From: Conus ventricosus
Lineage: Eukaryota; Mollusca; Gastropoda; Neogastropoda; Conidae
DNA length: 64,000 nt
Assembly (NCBI GenBank): GCA_018398815.1
Contig: CM031595.1
Coordinates: 134,107,504 to 134,171,503, forward strand
Direction of reading: 5' to 3'
Below, piece after piece: positions 34,955 through 46,089 of this stretch (its first letter is position 1; each line of letters begins with the position of its first letter). Both the position numbers and the translations under genes were made by a program. The notes beneath the pieces were generated by a model. It ran no database searches. It saw only the letters and a list, made by a program, of their open reading frames with translations, and had not been told where the DNA came from.

Positions 34955-35497
34955 TCAAAGAAGATAGAGATAGAGTTCAGAATGTTAGAGTTGGATCTTC
35001 TGTTTCTAGCAATGCTAATATCATTAGTGGAATCCCCCAAGGCAGCATACTGGGACCTATATTATTTACTATATTTATAAATGACTTACCAGACGGGTTA
35101 AAAAGCACATGCAAGATCTTTGCTGATGATACTAAGTTGTACAGTTCACCATCCAAACACCTTACAATGCAAAATGACATTGAGCTACTCATAAATTGGT
35201 CTAACTCATGGAATTTGTACTTCAATGCATCCAAATGCAAAGTATTACATATCGGCAAAAGAAACCCTAAATTAAATTACAGTATGAAAGTTGGGGATCA
35301 AGAAGTTCAAATAACGTGCTGTGAAGAGGAAAAAGACTTGGGAGTAACATTTGATGAAGACTTACTCTTTGACAGACACATTGCACAGACCGTCATGAAA
35401 GCCGTGCAGATGATTGGTATTATTAAGAGAACTTTTACATACTTGGACAGAGATACCTTTCTTAGACTATACAAGGCAATGGTGAGATCGATTCTTG
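34955..35497 (+). pseudogene. CR1-like LINE reverse transcriptase, part 1
   Basis: The open frame encodes SGIPQGSILGPILFTIFIND (from about 35019), the catalytic box KIFADDTKLY (35111-35140), then NASKCKVLHIG and EKDLGVTFDEDL. The frame breaks at RSIL where the family B element is inserted and resumes at 44796 as EYGNVI, so both halves are one gene. The order of the blocks and the FADD box fit the CR1/L2 (Jockey-like) group. Endonuclease, fingers and the rest of the N-terminus are missing (5' truncation). Confidence 0.85.
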
Positions 35498-35785
35498 TGT
35501 GATGGTGTGGAGGTTGTGATGGTGTGGAGGGGTAAGGGGTGTGCAGGTGAAGACAGGCAGATGGTGATATGTGCAGGAACCAAGGGACAGCAGCCGGTCA
35601 AGAAGACGCAGTGGACGACGTGGAGTTTTTCTTCTTTTATTTCTCTCCCATGGCTAGGAGCTCAAACCAGGAACGCAGCCTGGGAACTCTCGCTCTCAGC
35701 ACTCAGTGCGTTGGTTCCTGCACATATCACCATCTGCCTGTCTTCACCTGCACACCCCTTACCCCTCCACACCATCACAACTGGC
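35498..35785. repeat. Left LTR palindrome of family B copy 2
   Basis: 35498-35710 is the reverse complement of the LTR 3' end. It is followed at 35711-35785 by the same end in forward orientation, ending CCATCACA before the primer site ACTGGCGCTGCGAGCAGG. Both arms share the private variant GCACATATCACC/GGTGATATGTGC, so one arm was copied from the other. Confidence 0.88.
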
Positions 35786-35884
35786 GCTGCGAGCAGGATC
35801 GGAGACAGAAGGACCAAGGAGACACAGCCCAAGAAGACCGGACACCATGGCCAGCCAACTACCTCTGCACCCCCTGCATCAGCT

Positions 35885-36415
35885 CCCTATTCTCGCCAGC
35901 TGCGGGCTTCTCTGGCCGGGAGGAGAGAGAGCTGGCCCGATGGATGGATCCTCCTGCTGCAGTCGGCGCATCTCTCCTGGTGACAGCTGAGGCAAAATGG
36001 ACTTTGCCTGTCGCCTGGGTGCTGCTGGGCCATGTCGCTTGTCAGCATTCTGGCTGCTGTCAGGGGCAGAGGACTGGGGTTTGTCCCCAGTTTTCACAGG
36101 TGCCGACCTCCGTCGCCTCCGCCTGGGCCGTCGTCCTGGGTGCTGTGTGCCCGTCACACAACTGCGGACCTGCAGTGGTGGCCGTGCAGGTGGTGGCTGC
36201 TGGATTTCCTGCCTCGGGCTGGCGACTGTGGCTGTGGGTGCCTCTGGCTGACTTTGAGGTGGGGCGACGGCAGCATTGCCGGCCGTGTGGAGGATGTCGC
36301 CGTCGGCACTGCAGTCCTGCATCCACCTTTGGGCTTCCTTCCTGGCCTCTTCAGGGGTGGTGTGAGACGCTGTGGCCGGGGTGACCACATCACGCTGCTC
36401 TCCCCAGTTCTCCAA
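35885..36415 (-). pseudogene. Reversed pol/gag segment in family B copy 2
   Basis: A long minus-strand frame includes AKSILPQLSPGEMRRLQQED and PSIGPAL, like the Gypsy segment between RNase H and the integrase zinc-binding domain, and a Pro/Arg-rich linker. The flanking interior is on the plus strand (start of gag near 35847, end of pol near 36420-36560), so this piece is inverted relative to its surroundings. The assignment rests on one short block. Confidence 0.5.
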
Positions 36416-36799
36416 TGTGCTACTGGCCCACCTACGCCAGACCCACGGCGGCCTACGCGTCTGGTAGGGAAACCAACAAAAAGGTATGACCTCAGTGCCT
36501 GCCTGGATGACCAGGAACTCTTTCATTTAACTGATTCGGTCGGATGTTACACGAGACAGTAAATATATTCCTGGACTGATTTATGAAGATCGCTGAATAC
36601 CTCCTTTTGGGAAGAGGTGCTGTGGACTGGTTGTTAACCAATTATTTGTCTTTTTTTTGCACAAGCTAGTATATATGTTGATTGTTCTTCAGGTTGGATA
36701 ATGTATGCCACGGTTTTTCAGAAGCCAGCAGTACTGGCTAAGGATTTTATAGCAAATTCCGTTTGCCATACTGGCTAAGGATTTTATAGCAAATTCCGT

Positions 36800-37421
36800 T
36801 TGCCATTTTGTACCGGACTTTATGGAATCTTGTTCAAATAACAAGCCCATTGTTGTCGCTTGGTACCCAATGCCCTGGAATTTAACAAATCCATTCAAAG
36901 TATATTTTGTACCCGACTTTCTTGGAATGTTGTTTTAAATAACAAATCCTCTCTAAGTCATTTTGGTACTTGACATTTTGGAATTTTGTTCAAATAACAA
37001 GTCCATTGTTGTCACTCAGTGCCTACCCAATGTTTTGGATTTTTTTTTTACAAATCCTCTCTAAGTCATTTTGGTACTTGACATTTTGGAATTTTGTTCA
37101 AATAACAAGTCCATTGTTGTCACTCGGTGCCTACCCAATGTTTTGGATTTTTTTTTTACAAATCCTCTCTAAGTCATTTTGGTACTTGACATTTTGGAAT
37201 TTTTGTTTACATAACAAGTCCATTATTGTCACTCGGTACCTACCCAGTACTTTGGGTTTTAACACATGTTCCTAATGATTTCTGATGTCCGACTTGGAAT
37301 TTTGTTTTAAATATCAAGTCCAGTTTAGTCACTTATGTACCCAAAGTCCGGGTTTTGTTCATGAAAGGAATCCCTTGTAGTCATTTTGTATTTGACTTTG
37401 TGGAATTTTTGTTTAAAATAC
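36800..37421. repeat. ~107-bp tandem repeats, 3' region of family B copy 2
   Basis: Nearly identical units start CAAATCCTCTCTAAGTCATT near 36943, 37051 and 37159, each ending in a T run. The plus-strand open frame through them encodes a repeated FWNFVQITSPLL motif and is probably fortuitous. Confidence 0.9.
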
Positions 37422-37426
37422 ATGTC

Positions 37427-37558
37427 TGTAGTAGATGCCAGGGGCGACAACCGGGTGGGGGCGCCCCGCATCGAAGATGGCTGACCTGTAAACAACTCTA
37501 CTGCTTGAGCTGATGAATAAATACTCTTGAATCTTTACCTGAGTGTGCCTCTACTTCA
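37427..37558 (+). repeat. Gypsy left LTR
   Basis: 132 bp. It matches 41979-42109 except for one G in a G run, which implies a recent insertion. AATAAATACTC near 37515 may be a polyadenylation signal. Confidence 0.95.
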
Positions 37559-37570
37559 CTGGCGACGAGG

Positions 37571-38340
37571 ATGGCTGCTTTCGGACAACTCAAAGAGTTC
37601 GGACTTGAGGAAGGGGAAGATCGGGGTCAGTATACGGAACGTTTAGAATATTATTTCGTGGCGAATGACATTGGTGAGGAGAACAAGAAGAGAGCAGTAT
37701 TTTTGAGTGCTTGTGGGAGAGCTACATACAAACTCATGTGCGATTTGCTCGCTCCAGCCAAACCTGGCACCAAGACATTTGCGGAACTGAAAACAGTCGT
37801 TCGAAATCATCTTCAACCCAAACCGTCTGAAATCGTTCAGAGATTCAAGTTTCACACGCGTTCACGTCACGAGCAGGAGTCGATAGCAAAGTATGTATCG
37901 CAGTTACGTAATTTGTCGCAAGATTGCATCTTTGGCGAGTCACTTGGTTCGATGTTGAGGGACAGATTAGTCTGTGGCGTTAACAATAACCGCATTCAAA
38001 GACGCTTATTGTCTGAGAAAGACTTGACTTTTGAGAGGGCGTTTGATGTTGCCATGGCTATGGAGTCAGCAGAAAAGAGTGCTGTAGATCTGCAAGAAAA
38101 CGCTTTGGGGGCCAAAACTGGGGAAAGTCAAAGCACAGGTAGCATCGACAAGATGGAAGATCGACAAGGAGATAGAGTTGATGTCAAAGCAGTGAAAAGA
38201 GATCGTTCATTGAAAGACCTTGAATGTTGGTACTGTAAAAGAAAGGTCATCTTCAACGTGAATGCAGATTGTTTCGTGCTGAACGAGTAACGACACAAGA
38301 GGGACACGAAGAGCAACCCAAGATCCCGTGGACCATCAAA
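37571..38340 (+). pseudogene. Gypsy gag
   Basis: ATG at 37571, 12 bases after the left LTR and overlapping the primer site, opens 239 codons. The N-terminal part (QYTERLEYYFVANDI, KKRAVFLSACG, PKPSEIVQRFKF) is typical of gag in the mag/K02A2.6-like Gypsy group. The nucleocapsid knuckle starts CWYCKR near 38226, and a one-base loss near 38247 throws the rest (GHLQREC in another frame) out of phase. The protein would form the particle and bind RNA. This is the longest nearly intact stretch of the element. Confidence 0.85.
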
Positions 38341-38399
38341 AAAGTGGAGGACGAGAGAAGCCGATTTATTTTCAGTTTTCAAGGTTGGGAGCAAAGAAA

Positions 38400-40250
38400 A
38401 GCCATACATGGCCACAGTGGAACTGGATGGCTTCGCCGTAGAGATGGAGATTGATACGGGGGCCTCGGTGACGGTGATCAATGAAGAGACATTTAAAAAG
38501 ATTAGACACAGGGGTTCTTTTCCACTGAAGGCATCCAACCGAAGATTGAAAACGTACACAGGTGAAGAGATTCCGGTGGTTGGGGGCCCGCCCAATGCTC
38601 AGTGACATACAAAGGAAGTACCCCAAGGATCTCGAGGTGATTGTGGTCAAAGGACCTGGACCATGTTTACTGGGGCGAGACTGGCTGAAACACATTCAAC
38701 TGGACTGGCCCGAGGATTGGTGCCAGACAGTGACAGAAGGCACTATTACTGATCCAGAACTGGAAAAAATTCTGCATGAGGCATCAGAACTCTTCGAAGA
38801 GAGTAGAGGCACTATCAAAGGTGTTAAAGCCAACATTTTTTGTGACCCTGCAGCCCAACCACGTTACTTCAAACCACGGCCAGTGCCTTATGCTCTACGT
38901 GAAAAGGTAGGCCAAGAACTGGATAGGCTAGAGGCAGAGGGCACTATTGAGAAAGTGCAATTTTCAGACTGGGCGGCACCAATAGTTACAGTCGTGAAGC
39001 CAGACAAGAGTCTCCGCATCTGTGGCGCTATAAGGTAACGGTGAACGCAGCGTCCAAGTTAGATAACTACCCCATTCCCAAAACAGATGACCTGTGGCGG
39101 AACTCAGTGGAGGACAGTTTTTCTCCAAATTGGACTTGACACAGGCCTACCAGCAGCTGGAACTGGAGGAGGACTCCAAAGAATTCACCACCATCAATAC
39201 TCACCAGGGCCTTTACCGCTACAACAGACTGCCTTATGGGGTGTCATCAGCGCCAGGTATTTTTCAGCGTACAATGGAAAACCTGCTGAGAGGACTGCCA
39301 GAGTCTATGTTCGCATTGGACGACATCTTAGTGTCAGGAAACACGCGAGAAGAACACTTGAAGACGCTGCGAACAGTGTTTACAAAACTGAAAGAGGCTG
39401 GGGCCAAGCTGAAGAAGAACAAGTGTGTTTTCATGGCCAGTGAGGTTATCTACCTGGGTCTCAAGATCGACCAAAAGGGTGTCCGCCCGTGCCAGAAAAA
39501 GTCAGTGCTTATTGAGGAGATGCCCAGACCAGTAGATGTCAAACAACTACAGGCCTATCTGGGCATGGTGAACTATTACGCCAGATCCTACCCAACCTGT
39601 CTACAGTGCTGGCCCCCCTGTACTCTCTGCTGCAGAAAGGCGTGTCTTGGTCCTGGGAAGAACTGCAAGAAAATGCATGGTTAGAGTCCAAAAAACTACT
39701 ACGTTCACCCCAAGTACTGGTCCATTTTGACTCCACTAAAGACATCATTCTCTCCTGTGACGCCCTCAAACTACGGGCTTGGAGCCATGATTATCACACC
39801 GAGATGGAGGATGGCAGTGAAGACCAGTGGCATTTGCGTCCAGGACGATGAACAGTGCAGAGAAAAAACTACATCAGGTGGGAAGGAAGCGCTTGCCATA
39901 GTTTACGGAGTGAAGAAGTTCCACCAGTATTTGTATGGTCAGAAGTTTGACATTTATACAGACCACAAACCATTGTTGGGGCTCTTTGGGCAGAACAGAC
40001 AAATCCCCAGCATGGTCGCCGCCCGAATTCAGCGCTGGGCAGTAACCTTGGCGGCATATGAGTACGACCTGAAGTTCAAGGAGGGCTGGAAACACAGCAA
40101 TGCTGATGGCCTCAGCAGATTGCCACTCGAGACGACAGCAGAAACAGAGCCTGAACCAGGGGAGATCATTCTCCTAATGGATCAAGTGGAGACCATGCCT
40201 GTCACGGCCCCCAGATTCGTCAGTGGACCGACATCGACCCAGTGCTTGCA
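38400..40250 (+). pseudogene. Gypsy protease, reverse transcriptase and RNase H
   Basis: The protease is seen from 38408 with the active-site loop MEIDTGASVTVI (about 38450). RT starts near 38860 (KPRPVPYALREKV) and continues with FSKLDLTQAYQQLELEED (39121 on) and the box MFALDDILVSG (39307-39339). The tyrosine of the usual YxDD box is not present as read (A-L-D-D). RNase H has GGKEALAIVYGVKKFHQYLY (39879 on) and DGLSRLPLE near 40110. At least six frame changes (near 38600, 39036, 39090, 39600, 39770, 40210) separate open segments. It would copy RNA into DNA if intact. Confidence 0.9.
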
Positions 40251-40254
40251 CAAG

Positions 40255-41370
40255 TAAAACGCTTCGTCTTGAAGGGCTGGCCTGAAAACCATCCAGACCA
40301 GAGATTCAGACCATACTTGGCCCGGAAAAACGGAAACTGAGCATCCTGGATGGCTGCCTGCTGTGGGGAACTCGGGTTGTAGTACCACCGAAAGGGCGTC
40401 ACATTTTGCTACAGGACCTACATGATGCACATCCAGGAATGACTCGAATGAAGAACTTGGCGAGATCGTATATCTGGTGGCCGAACATGGACAGTGAAAT
40501 CGAAGCTACTGGTGAGGGGTGTCAGATCTGTCAGAGTCTTCGAAACCTACCCAGCAGTGCTCCTCTTCATCCTTGGGAATGGCCGGATCGCCCATGGACC
40601 CGACTCTACGCGGACTACGCTGGTCCCTTTCTAGGGAAGATGTTCTTAGTCATCATAGATGCCCACTCTAAGTGGATGGACACATACCCAATGAACACAT
40701 CCACGTCAAGCGCAACCATTGAAAAAATGCGCCAGTCTTTCGCAACTCACGGCTTGCCAGAAACCTTGGTCACAGACAATGGGACTTGTTTTTCCAGTGA
40801 GGAATTCAGGAGTTCATGCTCAAGAATGGAGTACGACATGGAAGTCAGCACCCTATCATCCGTCTACCAACGGACTAGCCGAACGGGCTGTTCAGACATT
40901 GAAGCAAGGCCTGAAGAAAATGACGAGCGGTTCGATAGAGACTCGAGTTGCCCGATTTTTGTCAGCATATCGGGTTACCCCTCAGACAACCACAGGGCTG
41001 TCACCAGCAGAAACTCCTGTTCAATAGGAAAGTGAGGACACGCTGGGACCTATCCAGCCTAGCGTGGAGAAGCGAGACGCCCAGAGGCAGCTGCAACAGA
41101 AACTGAACCATGATCATGCTGACAAGAGAAACTATGTGGTGGGGGATCTGGTGTACATCAAGAACTTTTCGGTTGGGCCCAAAGTGGTTGCCAGGGGTAG
41201 TGGTGCAGGCTACAGGACCCCTGTCTTACCTGGTTCACGTGGTGGACGGCCGTCACCTGAAGCGACATGTCGACCATGTACTGTCTCGGGCCAGCAACCA
41301 AGGGGAGTCTCAGGAGCCAGACAACCATTTGGTCAGCCTGAGCTTGATATTCTACCTGCAGTGACACCAT
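40255..41370 (+). pseudogene. Gypsy integrase
   Basis: The zinc-binding domain is read around 40420-40545 (DLHDAHPGMTRMKNLARSYI, then CQICQ). The catalytic core has LYADYAGPF (40607 on), LVTDNGTCFSSEEF (40768 on) and, after a frameshift, APYHPSTNGLAERAVQTLKQ carrying the third acidic residue. The C-terminal GPLSYLVHVVDGRHLKRH block lies near 41217-41270. A Gln/Pro-rich, tandemly repeated tail (GDSSTKTAAGPGPS units, 41450-41600) ends the region. Frameshifts near 40815 and 41035 inactivate it. Confidence 0.88.
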
Positions 41371-41978
41371 CAAGCCCAAGGACATCATTGCAGCTGTCAC
41401 CAGGGGTGGACCAACCAGAATCTGCCACGCCGCTGCCACAACACCAGGGACCCAGCAGTGGAGAGGCGACAGCAGCACCAAGACAGCCGCAGGACCGGGA
41501 CCCAGCAGTGGAGAGCCGACAGCAGCACCAAGACAGCCGCAGGACCAGGGACCCAGCAGTGGGGAGACGATGGCAGTACCAAGACAGCCGCAGAACCATA
41601 GGCCACGCAGCTTGGAGGGGGCTGCAGCACAAAGTCGGTGCCTAAGCCCGCCTCTTGGCCCAGTCGTCAACGGAGACTACCAGCACGTTTCAAAGACTAT
41701 GTTGTGAAGACGTTCAGAGATGTCTGGACAGAGATGGAGCCGGACCTCAAGGATTGATACCAACCTTTCAGATGGAAAGGCAGAACAGACTAGTAATGTA
41801 ATTAACATATTTCTTTTTTTTTTCTCTTCTTCGTTTGTTTCTTTTGAGAGTCCAAAATACTGATTTATATTTTTCATTTCAAATTGAAGATTTCAAAGAC
41901 TGAGATTGAGATAGCCAACTGAGACATTTTCCGTTCATATTATTTGTATGACCTGTTATGGTCTTAACGGGGGGGATA

Positions 41979-42109
41979 TGTAGTAGATGCCAGGGGCGAC
42001 AACCGGGTGGGGCGCCCCGCATCGAAGATGGCTGACCTGTAAACAACTCTACTGCTTGAGCTGATGAATAAATACTCTTGAATCTTTACCTGAGTGTGCC
42101 TCTACTTCA
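41979..42109 (+). repeat. Gypsy right LTR
   Basis: 131 bp partner of 37427-37558, followed by the second ATGTC. Confidence 0.95.
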
Positions 42110-42395
42110 ATGTCCATTCTGGTCGATGTGAATCCTGGCTTTCAGACGCCCTTTTTTAAAAGAGCAAGCCCTTGATAGTCGGAATAATGTGAATGCAAAG
42201 AATGAGAGGGAGAACAAGATGTTTTGATGCATTGATGTAAGTGTTTTGTTTTGGGGTAGCCATGCCTCTAAAGACTTGATGGCTGAAGCTTCATTTTTTT
42301 CATTGATTGATTTTTGCACTCCTATACTCGATACCTCTTATTTTCATGTCATTTTATGCCAGCGAGGACGCTGGTTGTAACAGAGTAGGGGGGGA

Positions 42396-43797
42396 TGTAG
42401 CCGGGTGCTAATAATGTTTCGTTTGGTTACCTTTCGTGGATGAAAATGTTTTGTTCGAGAGTTATCTTCCCCTTACCTCCCTTGGTCGAATCTCATTTTT
42501 CTATTGTGTAAATTTTTTAAATCATGAATACCTCAGAACCTACATAGTTGTATGTACGTCACTAAAGTCACAAAAATTAATGTATTTGATTCATTACAAC
42601 CGTACTGGGCTGAGAAGCCCATATTTTCTCTAAACTGGGATTTTGCACGTGCAATCTTGGCGCCATTTTCAATTGTCTGTCGAATGAACATTGAATAATT
42701 CTTGATTTTACAAAAAGCAAGAGGAAAACCGAAGAATCTGAAGATGCATGTTAAAAGTAATGTCCATGAGCTCTCATTTCGTATATCGCATGCTTAGGAT
42801 CTATTCCGCACAGGCTTGCGACTATACGAAATGACTGACGACGCCGGTTCCCTTGAGCAAGTTGCCTTCTTCGTTCATTGTCGGAGTTTTGATCCAAGTT
42901 ATCATTCTACGAAATTCGGACTTCTCGATCGAAATCTTGCTTATGACTCCATTTCTGTTATGAATACAACTGAAAATGTGTAGAATTTATTATTTAACAG
43001 ACCGTTTCAACAGAGTATTTTTCAGTTGAAAATTGTGCGCTGACGGCCCGACGAAGTGAAAAGTCAGCTGTGTTTTCTAGTAATTTTTAACAACAGAATT
43101 CTCCACTTAGACACTGTCTCGGAAAATGAAGTTTATATGTATGAAAAGAGCGAAATGCCAGCTATTCATTCATTGTAAAATTATTTCACGCTCTTCAGTA
43201 TCTTTTATTGAAATAGAGGAAAATATGACGCAAACGCGTTAAAAGTGGCTTCACTCTGGGACATTAATCAGCAATGATTTAGTACAGGAACAAAATTGTC
43301 AAATGTGACTTACTGCATTTTATTCCTTGTGTTCTGAGGTTTTCATCGATAGTAAATATGTGTTGATAGTTTGAACGGACAGCGAGCCAGACAACACGGA
43401 AGCTGCCATAGAAAACACAAAATTCTGTTGGTTCCGGCCTCGCGAGGCTCGTTTCGTCTTCGGCACCGTGGTGCTGGCTTTGCGGTCCGGTACGGTGTTA
43501 TAAAAGTAGAGCGTGGTGTGAGAATGGGGCAGAGAGTTCCCCTAGAGTTCCATGATGTGAGCGACTGGCGTGAGAGGCAGAGAGAGGGCGCACTCAGTGC
43601 GCTGAGTGCTGAGAGCGAGAGAGTTCCCAGGCTGCATTCCTGGTTTGAGCCCCTAGCCATGGGAGAGAAATAAAAGAAGAAAAAAACTACACCTCGTCCT
43701 CCGTGTCTTCTTGACTGGCTGCTGTCCCTTGGTTCCTGCACTTCTCACCATCTGCCTGTCTTCACCTGCACACCCCTTACCCCTCCACACCATCACA
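42396..43797 (+). repeat. Family B LTR, copy 3
   Basis: 1402 bp from TGTAGCCGGG to CATCACA, preceded by the purine tract AGTAGGGGGGGA. It carries a segment absent from copy 1 (CGCACTCAGTGCGCTGAGTG region, 43588-43680). It is followed by ACTGGCG, the first bases of the primer site, as if it were also a 5' LTR. Confidence 0.93.
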
Positions 43798-43806
43798 ACT
43801 GGCGTC

Positions 43807-44791
43807 GTCCGTTCAAACTATCAACACATATTTACTATCGATGAAAACCTCAGAACACAAGGAATAAAATGCAGTAAGTCACATTTGACAATTTTGTTCC
43901 TGTACTAAATCATTGCTGATTAATGTCCCAGAGTGAAGCCACTTTTAACGCGTTTGCGTCATATTTTCCTCTATTTCAATAAAAGATACTGAAGAGCGTG
44001 AAATAATTTTACAATGAATGAATAGCTGGCATTTCGCTCTTTTCATACATATAAACTTCATTTTCCGAGACAGTGTCTAAGTGGAGAATTCTGTTGTTAA
44101 AAATTACTAGAAAACACAGCTGACTTTTCACTTCGTCGGGCCGTCAGCGCACAATTTTCAACTGAAAAATACTCTGTTGAAACGGTCTGTTAAATAATAA
44201 ATTCTACACATTTTCAGTTGTATTCATAACAGAAATGGAGTCATAAGCAAGATTTCGATCGAGAAGTCCGAATTTCGTAGAATGATAACTTGGATCAAAA
44301 CTCCGACAATGAACGAAGAAGGCAACTTGCTCAAGGGAACCGGCGTCGTCAGTCATTTCGTATAGTCGCAAGCCTGTGCGGAATAGATCCTAAGCATGCG
44401 ATATACGAAATGAGAGCTCATGGACATTACTTTTAACATGCATCTTCAGATTCTTCGGTTTTCCTCTTGCTTTTTGTAAAATCAAGAATTATTCAATGTT
44501 CATTCGACAGACAATTGAAAATGGCGCCAAGATTGCACGTGCAAAATCCCAGTTTAGAGAAAATATGGGCTTCTCAGCCCAGTACGGTTGTAATGAATCA
44601 AATACATTAATTTTTGTGACTTTAGTGACGTACATACAACTATGTAGGTTCTGAGGTATTCATGATTTAAAGAATTTACACAATAAAAAAATGAGATTCG
44701 ACCAAGGGAGGTAAGGGGAAGATAACTCTCGAACAAAACATTTTCATCCACGAAAGGTAACCAAACGAAACACTATTAGCACCCGGCTACA
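43807..44791 (-). repeat. Inverted partial family B LTR
   Basis: 985 bp, the reverse complement of 42396 to about 43381. It shares that copy's private variants (for example CGTGCAATCTTGGCGCC and GCGCTGACGGCCCGACG) and forms a long palindrome with a spacer of about 425 bp. Confidence 0.95.
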
Positions 44792-44795
44792 CTTG

Positions 44796-45400
44796 AATAT
44801 GGCAATGTGATATAGTCTCCAAGACTAAAAAGGCAGTCAATAGAAATAGAAAAGGTGCAGAGAAGAGCATCTAAGTTAATACCGGACATTGCTGATTATC
44901 CATATGAAGACAGATTAAGGTACCTAAGGTTACCATCCCTCAAAGCTAGAAGGATAAGAGGAGATCTGATCCAAACTTATAAAATTTTCAATAATCTAGA
45001 TGATATTGATCAAGCATGTTTTTTTGAACCTGCACTAACCAACATAACCCGTAACAGTTGTGACAAAGTACAAATACAGCAAGTTAATACTAATATAAGG
45101 AAACATTTCTTCAGCCAGAGGATAGCACCAATTTGGAATAAACTAATCCGAACATCAAACGTGCACCAAATATTAACTCTTTTAAAAATCTTATCGATAA
45201 GCATGAAATAATAACAGACATCATGTTCGACTTTGATGGTCGAAAATAAAAACTGGGCTCGCTGTCGACCTGACCAATGACAGAGCATATAAAGAAGGGG
45301 CATATAAAGCCGTGAGGCTATGATGAAACAATCATCGCCCCTAAATCTGAACCTGAACCTGAAGAAGACAAATACAAATGAAGACACAAAACACGTGGTA
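44796..45400 (+). pseudogene. CR1-like LINE reverse transcriptase, part 2 and 3' end
   Basis: Continues the frame of 34955-35497 across the CTTG duplication. One stop (TAG near 44808, where Trp is expected in the VIWSP motif) breaks it. It goes on through EKVQRRASKLIPDI, LPSLKARRIRGDLI and FFSQRIAPIWNKL, and the frame ends at 45209-45211. The 3' untranslated part has CCTGAACCTGAA-type units near 45350, a likely tail. Confidence 0.85.
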
Positions 45401-45483
45401 AGGTAACGTTGATTCAATACAAAACACAAAACAGAGAAGTAAAATTTTGACAGATATGTTTTCACACATTGCAAACAGGTACT

Positions 45484-45716
45484 TTAGCGTACTAAACTCA
45501 GGGGCCGTTCAAATGAAAACAGAGGGTGCACGTGATCAGCAGTCAAAATGGCGTGCAGTTCGGGAATACTACTTACCGTGCATTTCTCGCAGTTTCGTGG
45601 CAAAAGGAGTGGTCTTAGAGCTTAGCTGAGGGTTGCATTCGACTCAGCGCATCGAGGTTAGCGTAAAACACCCTCTATGTTTTCATTTGAACGGCCCCTG
45701 AGTTTAGTACGCTAAA
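45484..45716. mobile_element. Short TIR element (MITE-like)
   Basis: About 45-bp terminal inverted repeats start TAGCGTACTAAACTCAGGGG and differ by two inserted bases. The interior is about 140 bp with no ORF. If the outer TA is a target duplication, a mariner-like origin fits; the CAGGGGCC core would also suit a hAT-type end. Confidence 0.85.
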
Positions 45717-46089
45717 CTACAAGATTACCCAAACGGCAAAACAGTGTTACCTGCTAGCAGTCAGCATGATAATTACAATGGATTCAAGAGAAATGGGGAA
45801 GTGAGAACTGACTAAATACAGGAAAACAGGTATTATTTGACAATAAAAAGAAAGTTGTGTTAGGTGCTACAGCTATTACAAACACATACGGGTAGAGGGA
45901 AGTGAAAGGGAGAGAGAGGAAAGCGATGGAAGAAGGTGAGTAAGAAGTGAACTGGATCACACTCATCCTTGCCTCTGATGCTGCGAGACTGGCTTAGTCA
46001 AGGCGGGAATGGAGGTAGAGGAATAGAGACAGGATTCTTTTTCCATTCTAAGGACCAAACAGCAGCCACCATCGATGAATTGGGGATTC

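Larger units (their letters stand above)
37427..42109 (+). mobile_element. Gypsy LTR retrotransposon with short LTRs
   Basis: LTRs 37427-37558 and 41979-42109 (about 131 bp, TG...CA) are flanked by ATGTC at 37422-37426 and 42110-42114. CTGGCGACGAGGATGG after the left LTR is the likely primer site. AACGGGGGGGATA before the right LTR is the purine tract. The order gag, protease, RT, RNase H, integrase is the usual Gypsy order. All domains are present but split by frameshifts. It lies inside the 3' region of family B copy 2 and so is younger than it. Confidence 0.95.
35498..44791. mobile_element. LTR retrotransposon family B, copy 2, rearranged and nested
   Basis: Bounded by CTTG at 35494-35497 and 44792-44795, inside a LINE frame that rejoins exactly. 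Both outer ends are LTR sequence in reverse orientation (TGTGATGGTG... at the left, ...CCCGGCTACA at the right). The interior, with primer site, 3' region and one full LTR (42396-43797), runs forward. A segment of pol (35885-36415) is reversed again. A complete Gypsy element (37427-42109) sits in the 3' region. The interior therefore seems to have been inverted inside its own LTRs. Confidence 0.85.

Noticed and set aside
36970..37275. Repeated FWNFVQITSPLL protein
   Set aside because: It is a by-product of ~107-bp tandem units in the non-coding 3' part of an LTR element; copy 1 does not keep the frame.
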